A stretch of DNA of 64,000 nt, from NCBI GenBank assembly GCA_017398765.1, contig JAFQEY010000035.1, positions 18,477-82,476 on the forward strand, given 5' to 3'. The notes beneath the pieces were generated by a model, which did no database searches, was not told where the DNA came from, and saw only the letters and a list, made by a program, of their open reading frames with translations. This DNA is from Akkermansia sp. GTDB taxonomy: Bacteria; Verrucomicrobiota; Verrucomicrobiia; Verrucomicrobiales; Akkermansiaceae. Position numbers and translations under genes: made by a program. Positions 52,580 to 61,371 of the stretch are shown piece by piece. Each line of letters opens with the position of its first letter. Within the stretch, counting starts at the first letter, position 1.

Positions 52580-53971
52580 ATGCTAGATATTATAGATCGA
52601 TTTCTGAGTGAAGCCAGCGGCTTTTTGTGGGGCTATATCCTCCTGTTCTGCCTATTGGGCACGCATTTGTATCTTACGGTAGCACTGCGCTTCCCCCAGC
52701 GGCATTTCCTTACAGCTCTCGGCTATTATTTTCGCCGTCCGGAAAAAGGCAGCGGTCAGATATCTCATTTCTCATCGCTTATGGTATCGCTGGCGGCCAA
52801 TGTTGGTACCGGCAACATTGTGGGCGTAGCAGTCGCGGTGAGCACCGGCGGTCCCGGGGCAGTGCTCTGGTGCACCATCACGGGGATTCTGGGCATGGCA
52901 ACCCGCTACGCTGAGAGCCTGCTGGCAGCGAGGTACCGCGTAAAAGATGCCATCGGTAACATCAAAGGCGGTCCCATGTATGTGCTGGAGCGCGGTCTGC
53001 GTTGCAAGTGGCTGGCCGGTCTCTTTGCGCTGTTCACCGCCGTAGCCGCTTTTGGCATCGGCAACGTTACTCAGGCAAATGCTGTTTCACGAGTTCTGGC
53101 TGAGTCAGAACTCGCGGTACCCACCTGGCTGACCGGGGTTACGCTGGCTGTGTTGGTGGGTCTGGTGTTGCTGGGCGGGCTCAATGGGATCTCCAAGGTT
53201 TGTTCTGCCTGCGTACCCACCATGTCCGTTCTCTATGTTATCGGCTGCATTCTGGTATTGGGCACCTATTCCGACTACGTATGGCCGGCTCTCTGCCGCA
53301 TCTGGGAGAGTGCTTTCTCTAATCAGGCTGCAGCCGGCGGCTTCATCGGCTCCACCATCATGCTGGCTCTGCAGACCGGTGTGAAACGCGGTCTCTTCTC
53401 CAATGAAGCGGGCATGGGCTCCTCCCCCATCGTTTCCGCTCCCGTCAGCACACCCAATGCCGTGCAACAAGCCGTAGTAGCCTCTACCGGTCCTTTTTGG
53501 GATACGGTCATCATCTGTTCGCTCACAGGTCTCACCCTCACAACCGCAATTCTGGCTCAGCCGGAACTGTCTGCCGGAAGCGGAGATTTACTCACCCACA
53601 ACGTCTTTTGCAGTATTGGCTCAGCTGGCGGAATCCTGCTGACGATAAGCCTTGCCACTTTCGTGGTTTCCACAGTACTGGGGTGGTCCTATTTCGGGGA
53701 AAGGGCGTTGGAGTATCTGGGCGGCAGAAAACTGATTACGCCTTACCGAGTACTATGGGTGGCAGCTGCATTTGTCGGTTGTGTTATTCCGCAAAGTTCC
53801 ATCGTGTGGAACTTTGCGGACTGCACCAATGCGCTCATGGCTCTTCCCAACCTCATCTGCATGGTCGGACTCACCCCCGTGCTTCTGCAACAGACTCGGT
53901 ATTACCTCTGGCAAAAGCATCTGGATGAGGTTGACCCGGACATCCAGAATCCCCCTACGGTTGACAGATAA
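52580..53971 (+). CDS. AGCS-family sodium:alanine/glycine symporter
   Basis: 463 aa, polytopic inner-membrane protein with about ten hydrophobic segments. AGCS signatures are visible: SLAANVGTGNIVGVAVAVST followed by GGPGAVLW, the stretch KGGPMYVLERGL, GFIGSTIMLALQTGVKRGLF and SNEAGMGSSPI. It imports alanine or glycine with Na+. It is transcribed from its own promoter directly upstream. The gene ends about 100 bp before a tRNA pair on the same strand. Confidence 0.93.
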   Translation: MLDIIDRFLSEASGFLWGYILLFCLLGTHLYLTVALRFPQRHFLTALGYYFRRPEKGSGQISHFSSLMVSLAANVGTGNIVGVAVAVSTGGPGAVLWCTITGILGMATRYAESLLAARYRVKDAIGNIKGGPMYVLERGLRCKWLAGLFALFTAVAAFGIGNVTQANAVSRVLAESELAVPTWLTGVTLAVLVGLVLLGGLNGISKVCSACVPTMSVLYVIGCILVLGTYSDYVWPALCRIWESAFSNQAAAGGFIGSTIMLALQTGVKRGLFSNEAGMGSSPIVSAPVSTPNAVQQAVVASTGPFWDTVIICSLTGLTLTTAILAQPELSAGSGDLLTHNVFCSIGSAGGILLTISLATFVVSTVLGWSYFGERALEYLGGRKLITPYRVLWVAAAFVGCVIPQSSIVWNFADCTNALMALPNLICMVGLTPVLLQQTRYYLWQKHLDEVDPDIQNPPTVDR

Positions 53972-54013
53972 GCCAATAAATTATCTTTTTACGGAAGATT
54001 TTGACTTTTTGTC

Positions 54014-54042
54014 TTGACTTTGCCCGCAAGCTCATGTACCAT
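54014..54042 (+). promoter_or_regulatory. Promoter of the tRNA-Lys/tRNA-Glu unit
   Basis: TTGACT, 17-nt spacer, TACCAT; the first tRNA starts 26 nt downstream. Confidence 0.65.
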
Positions 54043-54067
54043 GCCGCCGCTGCATGGCAGCAACAGT

Positions 54068-54140
54068 GCGCGAATAGCTCAGTTGGTAGAGCAGTAGACT
54101 TTTAATCTATTGGTCCCGGGTTCGAGTCCCGGTTCGCGTA
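54068..54140 (+). tRNA. tRNA-Lys (anticodon TTT)
   Basis: 73-nt cloverleaf: acceptor GCGCGAA/TTCGCGT, D-arm AGCTCAGTTGGTAGAGC, anticodon loop CTTTTAA with anticodon TTT, T-arm CCGGG-TTCGAGT-CCCGG. CCA is not encoded. Forms a unit with tRNA-Glu 6 nt downstream. Confidence 0.95.
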
Positions 54141-54146
54141 CTACAT

Positions 54147-54218
54147 GTCCCCATCGTCTAGGGGTTAGGACATATGATTCTCAGTCATAGAACCGCGGTT
54201 CGAATCCGCGTGGGGATG
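54147..54218 (+). tRNA. tRNA-Glu (anticodon CTC)
   Basis: 72-nt cloverleaf: acceptor GTCCCCA/TGGGGAT, D-loop typical of tRNA-Glu (TCGTCTAGGGGTTAGGA), anticodon loop TTCTCAG with anticodon CTC, T-arm GCGG-TTCGAATCC-GC. CCA is not encoded. Confidence 0.95.
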
Positions 54219-54227
54219 CTTAACCTG

Positions 54228-54259
54228 AAAACCCGCAGTCAGTCAGCTGCGGGTTTTTT
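54228..54259 (+). terminator. Terminator of the tRNA-Lys/tRNA-Glu unit
   Basis: 11-bp stem AAAACCCGCAG/CTGCGGGTTTT, 8-nt loop, followed by TT; it lies between the tRNAs and the convergent sulfatase gene. Confidence 0.85.
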
Positions 54260-54278
54260 ATTGACCGCGCGGGGCGGT

Positions 54279-55769
54279 TCATCTCTTCCCTTCCTTCTCT
54301 TGCAATGCCTGCAACCGCATGCGGAGCTGTTCCGTCAGTTGCGGGTTCTGTGCCGATATGTTATGATTCTCACCCGGGTCTGTGCTCAAATCATAAAGCT
54401 GCTCCCTTGCACCGGAGATATACTTGTAATGACCGCTACGCAAAGCAAGGCGAGAACCGTTGAAAGCCTGTGTCACCAGTTCCCGGCGCGCAGTAAAGGT
54501 GTCCCCCAACAGCGCGGAGAGGTGGTTTTCACTGTCCTGCATGGAGCCTTCCGGCACCTCCTGACCTACCAGTGCAGCCAGTGAGCTCCCCAGATCTACC
54601 TGACACATGAGTGCTGCACTCTGCCCCGGCTTGACTCGACCGGGCCACCAGACAATGAAGGGCACTCGGGTGCCGCCTTCAAACAGCCTGTATTTGCCGC
54701 CACGGAAAGGGGCGGCGGGGCGGTGGTCGCGGCAGGCTTCCTCTGCTCCGTCCAGATACCCATCTGCAATGACGGGTCCGTTATCACTGCTGAAGATAAT
54801 GAGCGTTTCCTGCGGGAGATAGCCGTGCTCCGCCAATGCCTGCCGCAGCCGCCCCAGACAATCGTCCATCTGCACCGTAGCATCCCCCCGTATACCGAGC
54901 CTGCTCTTACCCCGGAAACGTGGGTGCGGATCCCGGGGAACATGAATATCATTTGTACCAAAATAGATGAAAATGGGCTCGCCGGCACTGCGGGAAATGA
55001 AGCCGATAGCTTCTTCTGTGAGCCTGTCCGCTATCTCCTGGTCTTTCCAGCGGGCAGCTCTGCCACCTGTCATATAACCAATGCGGGAAATACCATCCAC
55101 TATGGTTTTGTCATGTTGCTTATCTGCTGAGCGACCCCAGGGCTTGAGCATCTCCGGGTGCTCGTGTCCCAGAAATTCCCCGGGATAACGGGTACTGGGC
55201 ACATAGCTCACCGATATCGGGTCAGCGGGGTCAAGACCAACCACTGCACCATCCCTCACAAAAACACAGGGAACTCGGTCACCTGTAGCCGCCATGATAA
55301 AGGAGAAATCAAACCCGACCTCCCGCGGTCCGGGCACAATCGTACCATTCCAGTCAATGGGAGCATTCCCCCGCCCCAACCCCAAATGCCATTTTCCAAT
55401 GGCTGCCGTGCGGTATCCGGCTCGCTGCATCAGAGCCGGCAGGGTCAGCTGCTCCCCCTTGATTGGCAGAATCAGCTTGGCGTCCCCGGGCAGGATATGC
55501 GTCCCCGGCTGCCGCCACGCGTACTGCCCGGTAAACAGTGAATAGCGCGAGGGCGTGCAGACAGAGGCGGTACTGTGAGCGTCCGTAAAGGTGAGCCCCT
55601 CCTCTGCCAATCTGTTCAGATGGGGACAGGGCACTTCTTCGCATCCCGTCACGGATGTGTCATTGTATCCCAAATCATCAACATAGAATAAGAGGATGGC
55701 ACGGGGCTTTTCTGCCGCAGCCAGCGGCAGTGCTGACATCAACAAAATTAACAGATATTTTTTCAACAT
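54279..55769 (-). CDS. Secreted S1-family sulfatase
   Basis: 496 aa from the ATG at 55769 (signal peptide MLKKYLLILLMSALPLAAAE); an ATG 12 nt upstream overlaps the MATE gene. The formylglycine motif CTPSR has its Cys at about residue 71, preceded by the metal-binding YVDDLGY (Asp31, Asp32), and later GKWHLG and SSDNGP complete the active site. It removes sulfate esters from glycans such as mucin or glycosaminoglycans after export. The Cys-type motif needs a maturase (anSME or FGE) encoded elsewhere. It follows the MATE exporter by 4 bp, so they are one unit. Confidence 0.9.
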   Translation of the reverse strand: MLKKYLLILLMSALPLAAAEKPRAILLFYVDDLGYNDTSVTGCEEVPCPHLNRLAEEGLTFTDAHSTASVCTPSRYSLFTGQYAWRQPGTHILPGDAKLILPIKGEQLTLPALMQRAGYRTAAIGKWHLGLGRGNAPIDWNGTIVPGPREVGFDFSFIMAATGDRVPCVFVRDGAVVGLDPADPISVSYVPSTRYPGEFLGHEHPEMLKPWGRSADKQHDKTIVDGISRIGYMTGGRAARWKDQEIADRLTEEAIGFISRSAGEPIFIYFGTNDIHVPRDPHPRFRGKSRLGIRGDATVQMDDCLGRLRQALAEHGYLPQETLIIFSSDNGPVIADGYLDGAEEACRDHRPAAPFRGGKYRLFEGGTRVPFIVWWPGRVKPGQSAALMCQVDLGSSLAALVGQEVPEGSMQDSENHLSALLGDTFTARRELVTQAFNGSRLALRSGHYKYISGAREQLYDLSTDPGENHNISAQNPQLTEQLRMRLQALQEKEGKR

Positions 55770-55773
55770 AGTA

Positions 55774-57264
55774 TCAAACACGCTTGCGAGTCCATTTCAA
55801 ACCGTTGAGCATGCGGTTGAGCAGCAGGTACTCCACCGCCATATCCACAGTAATAAGAATCCAGATACCGGTAAGCGTGATGGTTTCCGGCCAAAACGTA
55901 TTCCAAATGACCAAACAAATGAAGCGAAAGAACCCCATGCAACCGAATGAAACAAGCATCACCCTGCGGGTATAGCCTGCCCCGCGCAGGCACATCTTAA
56001 TGATTAACATGGCGGCATAAAAGGGTTCAGCAATCAGAAAAACCTGCACCACCGGCACCACCGCATCCATCAGCTCCTGCGATTTCCCCGCAAATATTCC
56101 GCCGAAAAATGACGGATACATGTAGAACACCACCCCCATGGCCCCCATGAACACCACGCTGTACAGCACACATTTCTTGACTGTTGCCAGTGCCATACGC
56201 GCGCTGCCGGTGCCAAGATATTGCCCCACCAGTGTGGCCCCGGCCATACCGATGGCAAAACCGGGCAGGAAGCTCAATGACTCAATGCGGATAGCGATGT
56301 TGTGAGCCCCCACAGCGGCATCTCCCAGCGATGAAATGACACGCAACACATATATCTGGATAAGCCAGATACCCGCCACCTCCATGGCCTGCGGCAGTCC
56401 GATACAGAGGATACGGTACATCTCCCGCCAATCTGGCAGCATGGAATGAACCTGCAGGTAAAGGGGGGGCACATAACTCCCGCCCTGTTCCTCCGCGTAG
56501 CGGTCAAGATTCTCGCTTCCGAGCACCTCTTTCATCCGCCTCGCGCGCCGTATCAAAATAGCCAGCAGCACAGCTGCCGCCACCGCCATGCCGCCTATAA
56601 GCCCGAGGGCCAACCCCTCCACAAACAATCCGCACACGTATACCAGAATGAGACTGAACACGATGTTGAGCCCATCTACCAACAACATAATGATGAAAGG
56701 AGTTCGCGTATCCCCGGAGCCGCGCAGTGCCGCATTCACCGCAAATACAATACCGGAGAACACCGCCACCCAGCATCCGGTGTGCATGTAGCGCAACGCC
56801 ACCTCGCGGGCAAAATCACTCAACTGCAATACTGTGGTCACCAGAAAATCTGCGGTCGCATACATCAACAGCGATGACAGCAGCCCCGCCAGCAGCCCCA
56901 ACACGGCAGCCTGATTGGCGGTATAGTTCGCATCACGGAAACGCCGGGCACCCGTCATACGGCTCACAATAGCCGTAGCCCCCATCCCCACTGCACCCTG
57001 CATCAGAAAGCCCAGCCAGAGCACGTAGCCGGTAATGCCGATACCGGAAGCAATTTGAGTGGTCATGTGTTCACTATCCCCCATTCCGGTAGCGACCACA
57101 AGTGAAGTTGACGTACAGATAAAGCTCATTACCTGTTCCAACAGAGGCCAGAGCGCAATGGTGACAATCTGCCGGGGCAAACTCAGTCCGGCCAATTTGC
57201 CGCCAAGCTTGCCCTTCACCATTCCGGCACGAACCTTGCCCTCTCTTCCGTCTCCGATACTCAT
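55774..57264 (-). CDS. MATE-family multidrug/metabolite exporter
   Basis: 496 aa, about 12 membrane segments in two homologous halves (IGITGYVLWLGFLMQGAVGM and the later GDAAVGAHNIAIRIESLSFL). It carries the family pattern GSGDTRTPF in the first half and GMAGATLVGQYLGTG in the second. MATE transporters expel cationic compounds in exchange for Na+ or H+. It is preceded by an AGGAG ribosome-binding site and is the first gene of an operon with the sulfatase; a functional connection between the two is not obvious. Confidence 0.88.
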   Translation of the reverse strand: MSIGDGREGKVRAGMVKGKLGGKLAGLSLPRQIVTIALWPLLEQVMSFICTSTSLVVATGMGDSEHMTTQIASGIGITGYVLWLGFLMQGAVGMGATAIVSRMTGARRFRDANYTANQAAVLGLLAGLLSSLLMYATADFLVTTVLQLSDFAREVALRYMHTGCWVAVFSGIVFAVNAALRGSGDTRTPFIIMLLVDGLNIVFSLILVYVCGLFVEGLALGLIGGMAVAAAVLLAILIRRARRMKEVLGSENLDRYAEEQGGSYVPPLYLQVHSMLPDWREMYRILCIGLPQAMEVAGIWLIQIYVLRVISSLGDAAVGAHNIAIRIESLSFLPGFAIGMAGATLVGQYLGTGSARMALATVKKCVLYSVVFMGAMGVVFYMYPSFFGGIFAGKSQELMDAVVPVVQVFLIAEPFYAAMLIIKMCLRGAGYTRRVMLVSFGCMGFFRFICLVIWNTFWPETITLTGIWILITVDMAVEYLLLNRMLNGLKWTRKRV

Positions 57265-57384
57265 TGACTGCTCCTATTAAAGCACAGTTTTTTCACCTTG
57301 AACAGTCTCTTTTTTGCTCATGTTCCACCAAAGTTTGCAGAAAAACTGTTTTGCTCAGTCGGCCCCCACCCCGAAAAGCAACAA

Positions 57385-57415
57385 TGCCGATGCCCCGACA
57401 AGCGAGACATCGGCA
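57385..57415 (-). terminator. Possible terminator of the galK-symporter operon
   Basis: 8-bp stem TGCCGATG/CATCGGCA with a 15-nt loop; the following minus-strand TTGTTGCTTTTC is only a weak T-run. Confidence 0.45.
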
Positions 57416-57439
57416 CCGCAAATGACTTTCTGATACGCT

Positions 57440-59599
57440 TTACCAGAAGATGATGTACAGAGCCACGGTAGCCACAATAACGGCCAGACCGAAAGCCTTG
57501 GCACGCCCGGAGGTCTTCATCTCAATGATGCCCTTATCCTGCAGCACCACGGACTCACCGCCCATGAGATGGTTGCGGACGGTCAGAATCAGACCAACGA
57601 GGCAGACCACGATGAGAGAGTAGCCCATGCGGTTGAGGAAGGAATCACCCGTGCAGCCGAGGATCTCCACCCACTTGAATGCAGCAAAGGCCACAATGCC
57701 GACCACGATACCGAGCCAACCGAACACGCGGGGGCACTTGGGCACGAAGAAGCCGAAGAGGAACACGGCCAGCACACCCGGGCTGAGGAAGCCCTGGAAC
57801 TCCTGGATGAAGGTGAAGATACCACCGAATGCGGGATTATCCAGGAAAGGTGCCACCACCGTGGCAATCACGGCGCAAACCAACACAGCCACCTTACCCA
57901 CGGCCACCAGCTGCTTATCGGAAGCACCCTTGCCGGTAGCCACTTCCTTGGCCTTGTTGTAAAGGTCCATGGTGAAGAGGGTGGAAGCGGAGTTCAGCAT
58001 GGAAGCCAGAGAGCTGACCACGGCACCGAAGAGGGCAGCCAGCACAAACCAGGCCCAGCCGGTACCCGGCAGCAGCTTGCGCAGCAGGGTGGCGAAAGCG
58101 TAGTCATACTGGTAGGCAGCCAGTGTGGTGGAGACGGTGTAACCGGTGATATCAGCACGTGCGGCAGCCGTAGCAGCCTTTTCAGCCTTCAGGATTTCAT
58201 CGGCTTTGGCAGAACGCTCTGCAATCTGAGCTGCGGGGATAGCACTCAGCTGGGCAGCCAGAGCATCCACGGCGGGAATGCTGTCAGCAGCACCGACCGT
58301 CTGCAGGTTCTTGCGAATCAGCTCCACGGAAGCGGCGGCAGAATCCTCGCGCACCAGACGGCTGGCAGCGACATCGAAGATAACCTTCTTGCCGCTGGTA
58401 GCAGCATCCTGCTCTGCCTTCTGAATGATAGCAGTCGCATTGCTGTCGGCCTTGGCGGCCAGATCACCTCGATACAGGTTGTAGGCCAGAATGCCGGGGA
58501 TAATCACCACAAAGGGGATGAGCAGCTTGAGGAATGCGGCAAAGACGATACCGAGCTGACCTTCCTCCAGGCTCTTGGAAGCCAAGGTACGCTGCATGAT
58601 GTACTGGTTAAGCCCCCAGTAGAAGAAGTTGGGAATCCACAGACCCAGCAGATACACCGTCCAGGGCATCACGGGGTCGGAGGCCTCGCGCATCATGTGC
58701 AGCTTACCGCCGATACCGTTGGTTGCGCCGCTGACTTCACCGGCGTTGAGGTTCACCAGGCGGTTAAGGCCATCGCAGAACTGAGACCCGGTGGAAGCCA
58801 TGGCCTCGGCGGTGGTATTGGCCGTGGTGGACGCCGTGGCCAGCACCTCCTGCGGCACGGTGTTGAACGCACCCAGAGCCATGATGGCAAAGTAAGCCAC
58901 CACACCGCCGCCCACAATCAGAGCCGCACCCCAGATGAGGTCGGTCCAGGCACAGGCTTTCAGACCGCCCACATACACATACACCGTGGCAGCGCCGGCA
59001 ATGATGAGACAGCCGGTGGTGACGGACAGGTCAAAGTAAATGGAAACCACGCTGGCACCGGCGTAAATAACGGCAGCGGTAGGCACACCCACGAGAATCA
59101 GCAGGTTCACGAAGGCCATGGCCACGCGAGCCACGCCGTTGTAGCGTTCCTCCAGGAACTGGGGAATCGTGAATACACCGCGCTTGAGCAGCATGGGCAG
59201 GAAGGTGAAGGCCACAATCACCAGCACGATGGCGGCCAGCCATTCATAACCGGCAATGGCCAGACCCAGCCAGTCGGCAGACTGGCCGCTCATGCCCACG
59301 AACTGCTCCGTGGAGATATTGGCTGCCAGCAGGGAGAAGCCCACCAGCCACCAGCTCAGGCCGCGACCGGCCAGAAAGTAATCGGCAGCCCCCTTCTCTT
59401 CCTTGTTTTCCGTGCTCTCACCGGAGTCCGAGGACTTCCAGATACCGAGGCCGATGACACCGACCACGACCACACAGAACACAATCATCTCCCAGAGCGG
59501 GAGCACATCCACGGTAGCGGCCGCAGCCCCGGCATCCTGAGCCATGGCGGCACCGGACATGAGGGCGAGCGCTCCGAACAATGTCATGAGTTTCTTCAT
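57440..59599 (-). CDS. Sodium:solute symporter (SSS family) with signal peptide and Ala-rich insertion
   Basis: 719 aa, against about 550 for typical SGLT-like proteins. It starts with what looks like a cleavable signal peptide (MKKLMTLFGALALMSGAAMA), unusual for a polytopic carrier. SSS segments follow: DYFLAGRGLSWWLVGFSLLA, ANISTEQFVGMSGQ and YVGGLKACAWTDLIWGA. A stretch of about 120 residues (around 380-500) rich in Ala, Glu and Lys is inserted between membrane helices. It lies 23 bp after galK, so sugar uptake, perhaps galactose, is likely. The substrate is inferred from context only. Confidence 0.88.
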   Translation of the reverse strand: MKKLMTLFGALALMSGAAMAQDAGAAAATVDVLPLWEMIVFCVVVVGVIGLGIWKSSDSGESTENKEEKGAADYFLAGRGLSWWLVGFSLLAANISTEQFVGMSGQSADWLGLAIAGYEWLAAIVLVIVAFTFLPMLLKRGVFTIPQFLEERYNGVARVAMAFVNLLILVGVPTAAVIYAGASVVSIYFDLSVTTGCLIIAGAATVYVYVGGLKACAWTDLIWGAALIVGGGVVAYFAIMALGAFNTVPQEVLATASTTANTTAEAMASTGSQFCDGLNRLVNLNAGEVSGATNGIGGKLHMMREASDPVMPWTVYLLGLWIPNFFYWGLNQYIMQRTLASKSLEEGQLGIVFAAFLKLLIPFVVIIPGILAYNLYRGDLAAKADSNATAIIQKAEQDAATSGKKVIFDVAASRLVREDSAAASVELIRKNLQTVGAADSIPAVDALAAQLSAIPAAQIAERSAKADEILKAEKAATAAARADITGYTVSTTLAAYQYDYAFATLLRKLLPGTGWAWFVLAALFGAVVSSLASMLNSASTLFTMDLYNKAKEVATGKGASDKQLVAVGKVAVLVCAVIATVVAPFLDNPAFGGIFTFIQEFQGFLSPGVLAVFLFGFFVPKCPRVFGWLGIVVGIVAFAAFKWVEILGCTGDSFLNRMGYSLIVVCLVGLILTVRNHLMGGESVVLQDKGIIEMKTSGRAKAFGLAVIVATVALYIIFW

Positions 59600-59622
59600 A
59601 AGTATGTGTTTTTGTTGAGAAT

Positions 59623-60801
59623 TTATGCCTTCCAGAGCACCCGGGCACCATCGCCGGGGCGGGTAATGAGGTAATCCGTCTCGATACCGAGGGCATTGCG
59701 ATAGGCCTCAATCATCTCCTGCGCCACCTGCTCCACATCGCTGCTCTTGACCAGCGCCACGATGCAGCCGCCGAAACCGCCGCCCGTCATGCGGGCACCG
59801 TACACGGAAGCCGCAGAGGGAATCGTGTCGCTGAGGCTCACCAGTGTGTCCACCTCGGCACAGGATACTTCAAAATCATCTTTCAGAGACGCATGGGAGC
59901 TGCGCATGGCAACACCGGCGGCATCCCAATCGCCTTTCTGCAGAGCCTCCGCAAAGGCGGCCACGCGCAGGTTCTCGCCTATGACGTGGCGGGCGCGGCG
60001 GTAGCAGAGGTCACCCAGCTCAGCCTTCTTCTCTTCCAGCATATCGAGCGTGGCCTCGCGCAGGGAGGGCACGCCGAGAATGGCGCAAGCGTCCTCGCAG
60101 TTCTTGCGGCGGGCGGCATAACCGCCGTCAGCCAGCGAATGCTTCACGGCAGAATCAATCACCAGCACGCTCACTTCCGGATCCATCATGGGGATGAGGC
60201 GATAGGAAAGGTCCTTGCAGTCCAGCATGAGGGCATGGTCTTTCTTACCGTTGGCAGAAATGAACTGGTCCATGATGCCGCAGGGCACGTTCACAAACTC
60301 ATGCTCCGTGGCCTGGCCGATGAGGGCGCGCTCAGTCGGCGTCACCTCTGCCCCGCAGAGGGCCGCCAGAGCCGTGCAGGCAGACACCTCAAACGCAGCA
60401 CTGGAGGAAAGACCGCCACCGCGCGGCACGTTGGAATCTATAAGCATATCCACAGCGGGAACGGTGATACCGCGACGCTCCAGCATGCAGATAACGCCGC
60501 GCACGTAGTTGCTCCAGAAAGGATCACCGGGCTTGGTCACATCTGCCGGTTCAATCTCTATCATCTCGTCACCCAAAGCACCAATCCAGCGGTGCTTACC
60601 GGTGGGAGAAGGGGCCACAGCCACCACATTGATGTTGTTGAGAGCCATCGGCAACACAAAGCCGTTGTTGTAGTCTGTGTGCTCGCCGATGAGGTTCACT
60701 CGACCGGGAGAGGCTGCCACAACCGTCGGTTTGTGCCCAAAATACTGTTCAAAGTACGGAGAAATGGTTTCCGCGCTGATTTCGCGTTGCTCTAAATCCA
60801 T
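59623..60801 (-). CDS. galK: Galactokinase
   Basis: 392 aa GHMP-kinase. The galactose-binding signature PGRVNLIGEHTDYNNGFVLP (about 32-51), the ATP loop RGGGLSSSAAFEV and the third motif MTGGGFGGC (near 339-347) are all intact. It phosphorylates galactose to galactose-1-phosphate, the first step of the Leloir pathway and a natural step when mucin glycans are degraded. Cotranscribed with the SSS symporter. Its promoter box lies 9 nt upstream of the ATG. Confidence 0.96.
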   Translation of the reverse strand: MDLEQREISAETISPYFEQYFGHKPTVVAASPGRVNLIGEHTDYNNGFVLPMALNNINVVAVAPSPTGKHRWIGALGDEMIEIEPADVTKPGDPFWSNYVRGVICMLERRGITVPAVDMLIDSNVPRGGGLSSSAAFEVSACTALAALCGAEVTPTERALIGQATEHEFVNVPCGIMDQFISANGKKDHALMLDCKDLSYRLIPMMDPEVSVLVIDSAVKHSLADGGYAARRKNCEDACAILGVPSLREATLDMLEEKKAELGDLCYRRARHVIGENLRVAAFAEALQKGDWDAAGVAMRSSHASLKDDFEVSCAEVDTLVSLSDTIPSAASVYGARMTGGGFGGCIVALVKSSDVEQVAQEMIEAYRNALGIETDYLITRPGDGARVLWKA

Positions 60802-60810
60802 AGCAAGAAG

Positions 60811-60839
60811 CTTTTACCATATTCGTTACAAAAAGTAAA
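60811..60839 (-). promoter_or_regulatory. Promoter of galK
   Basis: On the minus strand TTTACT, 17-nt spacer, TAAAAG. 9 nt to the ATG at 60801. Confidence 0.5.
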
Positions 60840-60852
60840 CCATAAATTTAGC

Positions 60853-60892
60853 AAAAAAGCCGCCTGTCCCCCGATAATCAGAGGCAGGCGAC
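60853..60892 (-). terminator. Terminator of the HU gene
   Basis: 8-bp stem GTCGCCTG/CAGGCGGC on the minus strand, then TTTTTT. Confidence 0.75.
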
Positions 60893-60925
60893 CTGAAAAT
60901 GGATGGAGCACCACCCGACGGGTGA

Positions 60926-61234
60926 TTACTTCTTCTTGCAGGACTTCTTGGAGCAGGTCTTCTTGACTTCCGTCTTAAAAGCAGAGGAAGGCTTGAACGA
61001 CAGCGTGGAGGAAGCAGCAATCTTCAGCGTCTCGCCGGTCTGGGGATTACGCCCCGTGCGGGCAGCACGGGTCTTCATCTCGAAAGTACCGAAACCCACG
61101 AGCTGAACCTTTTCCTTGCGAGCGGATTCGCCGATTGCAGCCAATACTGCACTCAGAGCAACCTCTGCGCACTTCTTTGTGGCTCCTTCACCAAGCTTGG
61201 TCTGAATAACGTCAACAAGTTGAGTCTTGTTCAT
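60926..61234 (-). CDS. HU-family nucleoid DNA-binding protein
   Basis: 102 aa. Typical HU start MNKTQLVDVIQTKLGEGATK, DNA-binding arm with GFGTFEMKTRAARTGRNPQT followed by GETLKI, and then a nonstandard Lys/Cys-rich tail (KTCSKKSCKKK). HU bends and compacts DNA. The two tail cysteines are unusual and could allow disulfides or metal binding. A promoter with the -10 box 8 nt upstream of the ATG and a terminator make it a single-gene unit. Confidence 0.93.
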   Translation of the reverse strand: MNKTQLVDVIQTKLGEGATKKCAEVALSAVLAAIGESARKEKVQLVGFGTFEMKTRAARTGRNPQTGETLKIAASSTLSFKPSSAFKTEVKKTCSKKSCKKK

Positions 61235-61242
61235 AGGTCTCT

Positions 61243-61270
61243 ATCTTAGCATGCTACATTCTCATTTCAA
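61243..61270 (-). promoter_or_regulatory. Promoter of the HU gene
   Basis: On the minus strand TTGAAA, 16-nt spacer, TAAGAT. 8 nt to the ATG at 61234. Confidence 0.7.
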
Positions 61271-61301
61271 GAGAAAAATGGTTCTCTTGGTCCATTTTTT
61301 C

Positions 61302-61343
61302 AAAAAAAGAGCATCCGCAGCCTGTTTTTCAGCGGCGGATGCT
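61302..61343 (-). terminator. Terminator of pdxJ
   Basis: 9-bp stem AGCATCCGC/GCGGATGCT (16-nt loop), followed on the minus strand by CTTTTTTT. Confidence 0.82.
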
Positions 61344-61371
61344 GCAAATATAAGCAGTTAGACAACTTCCC

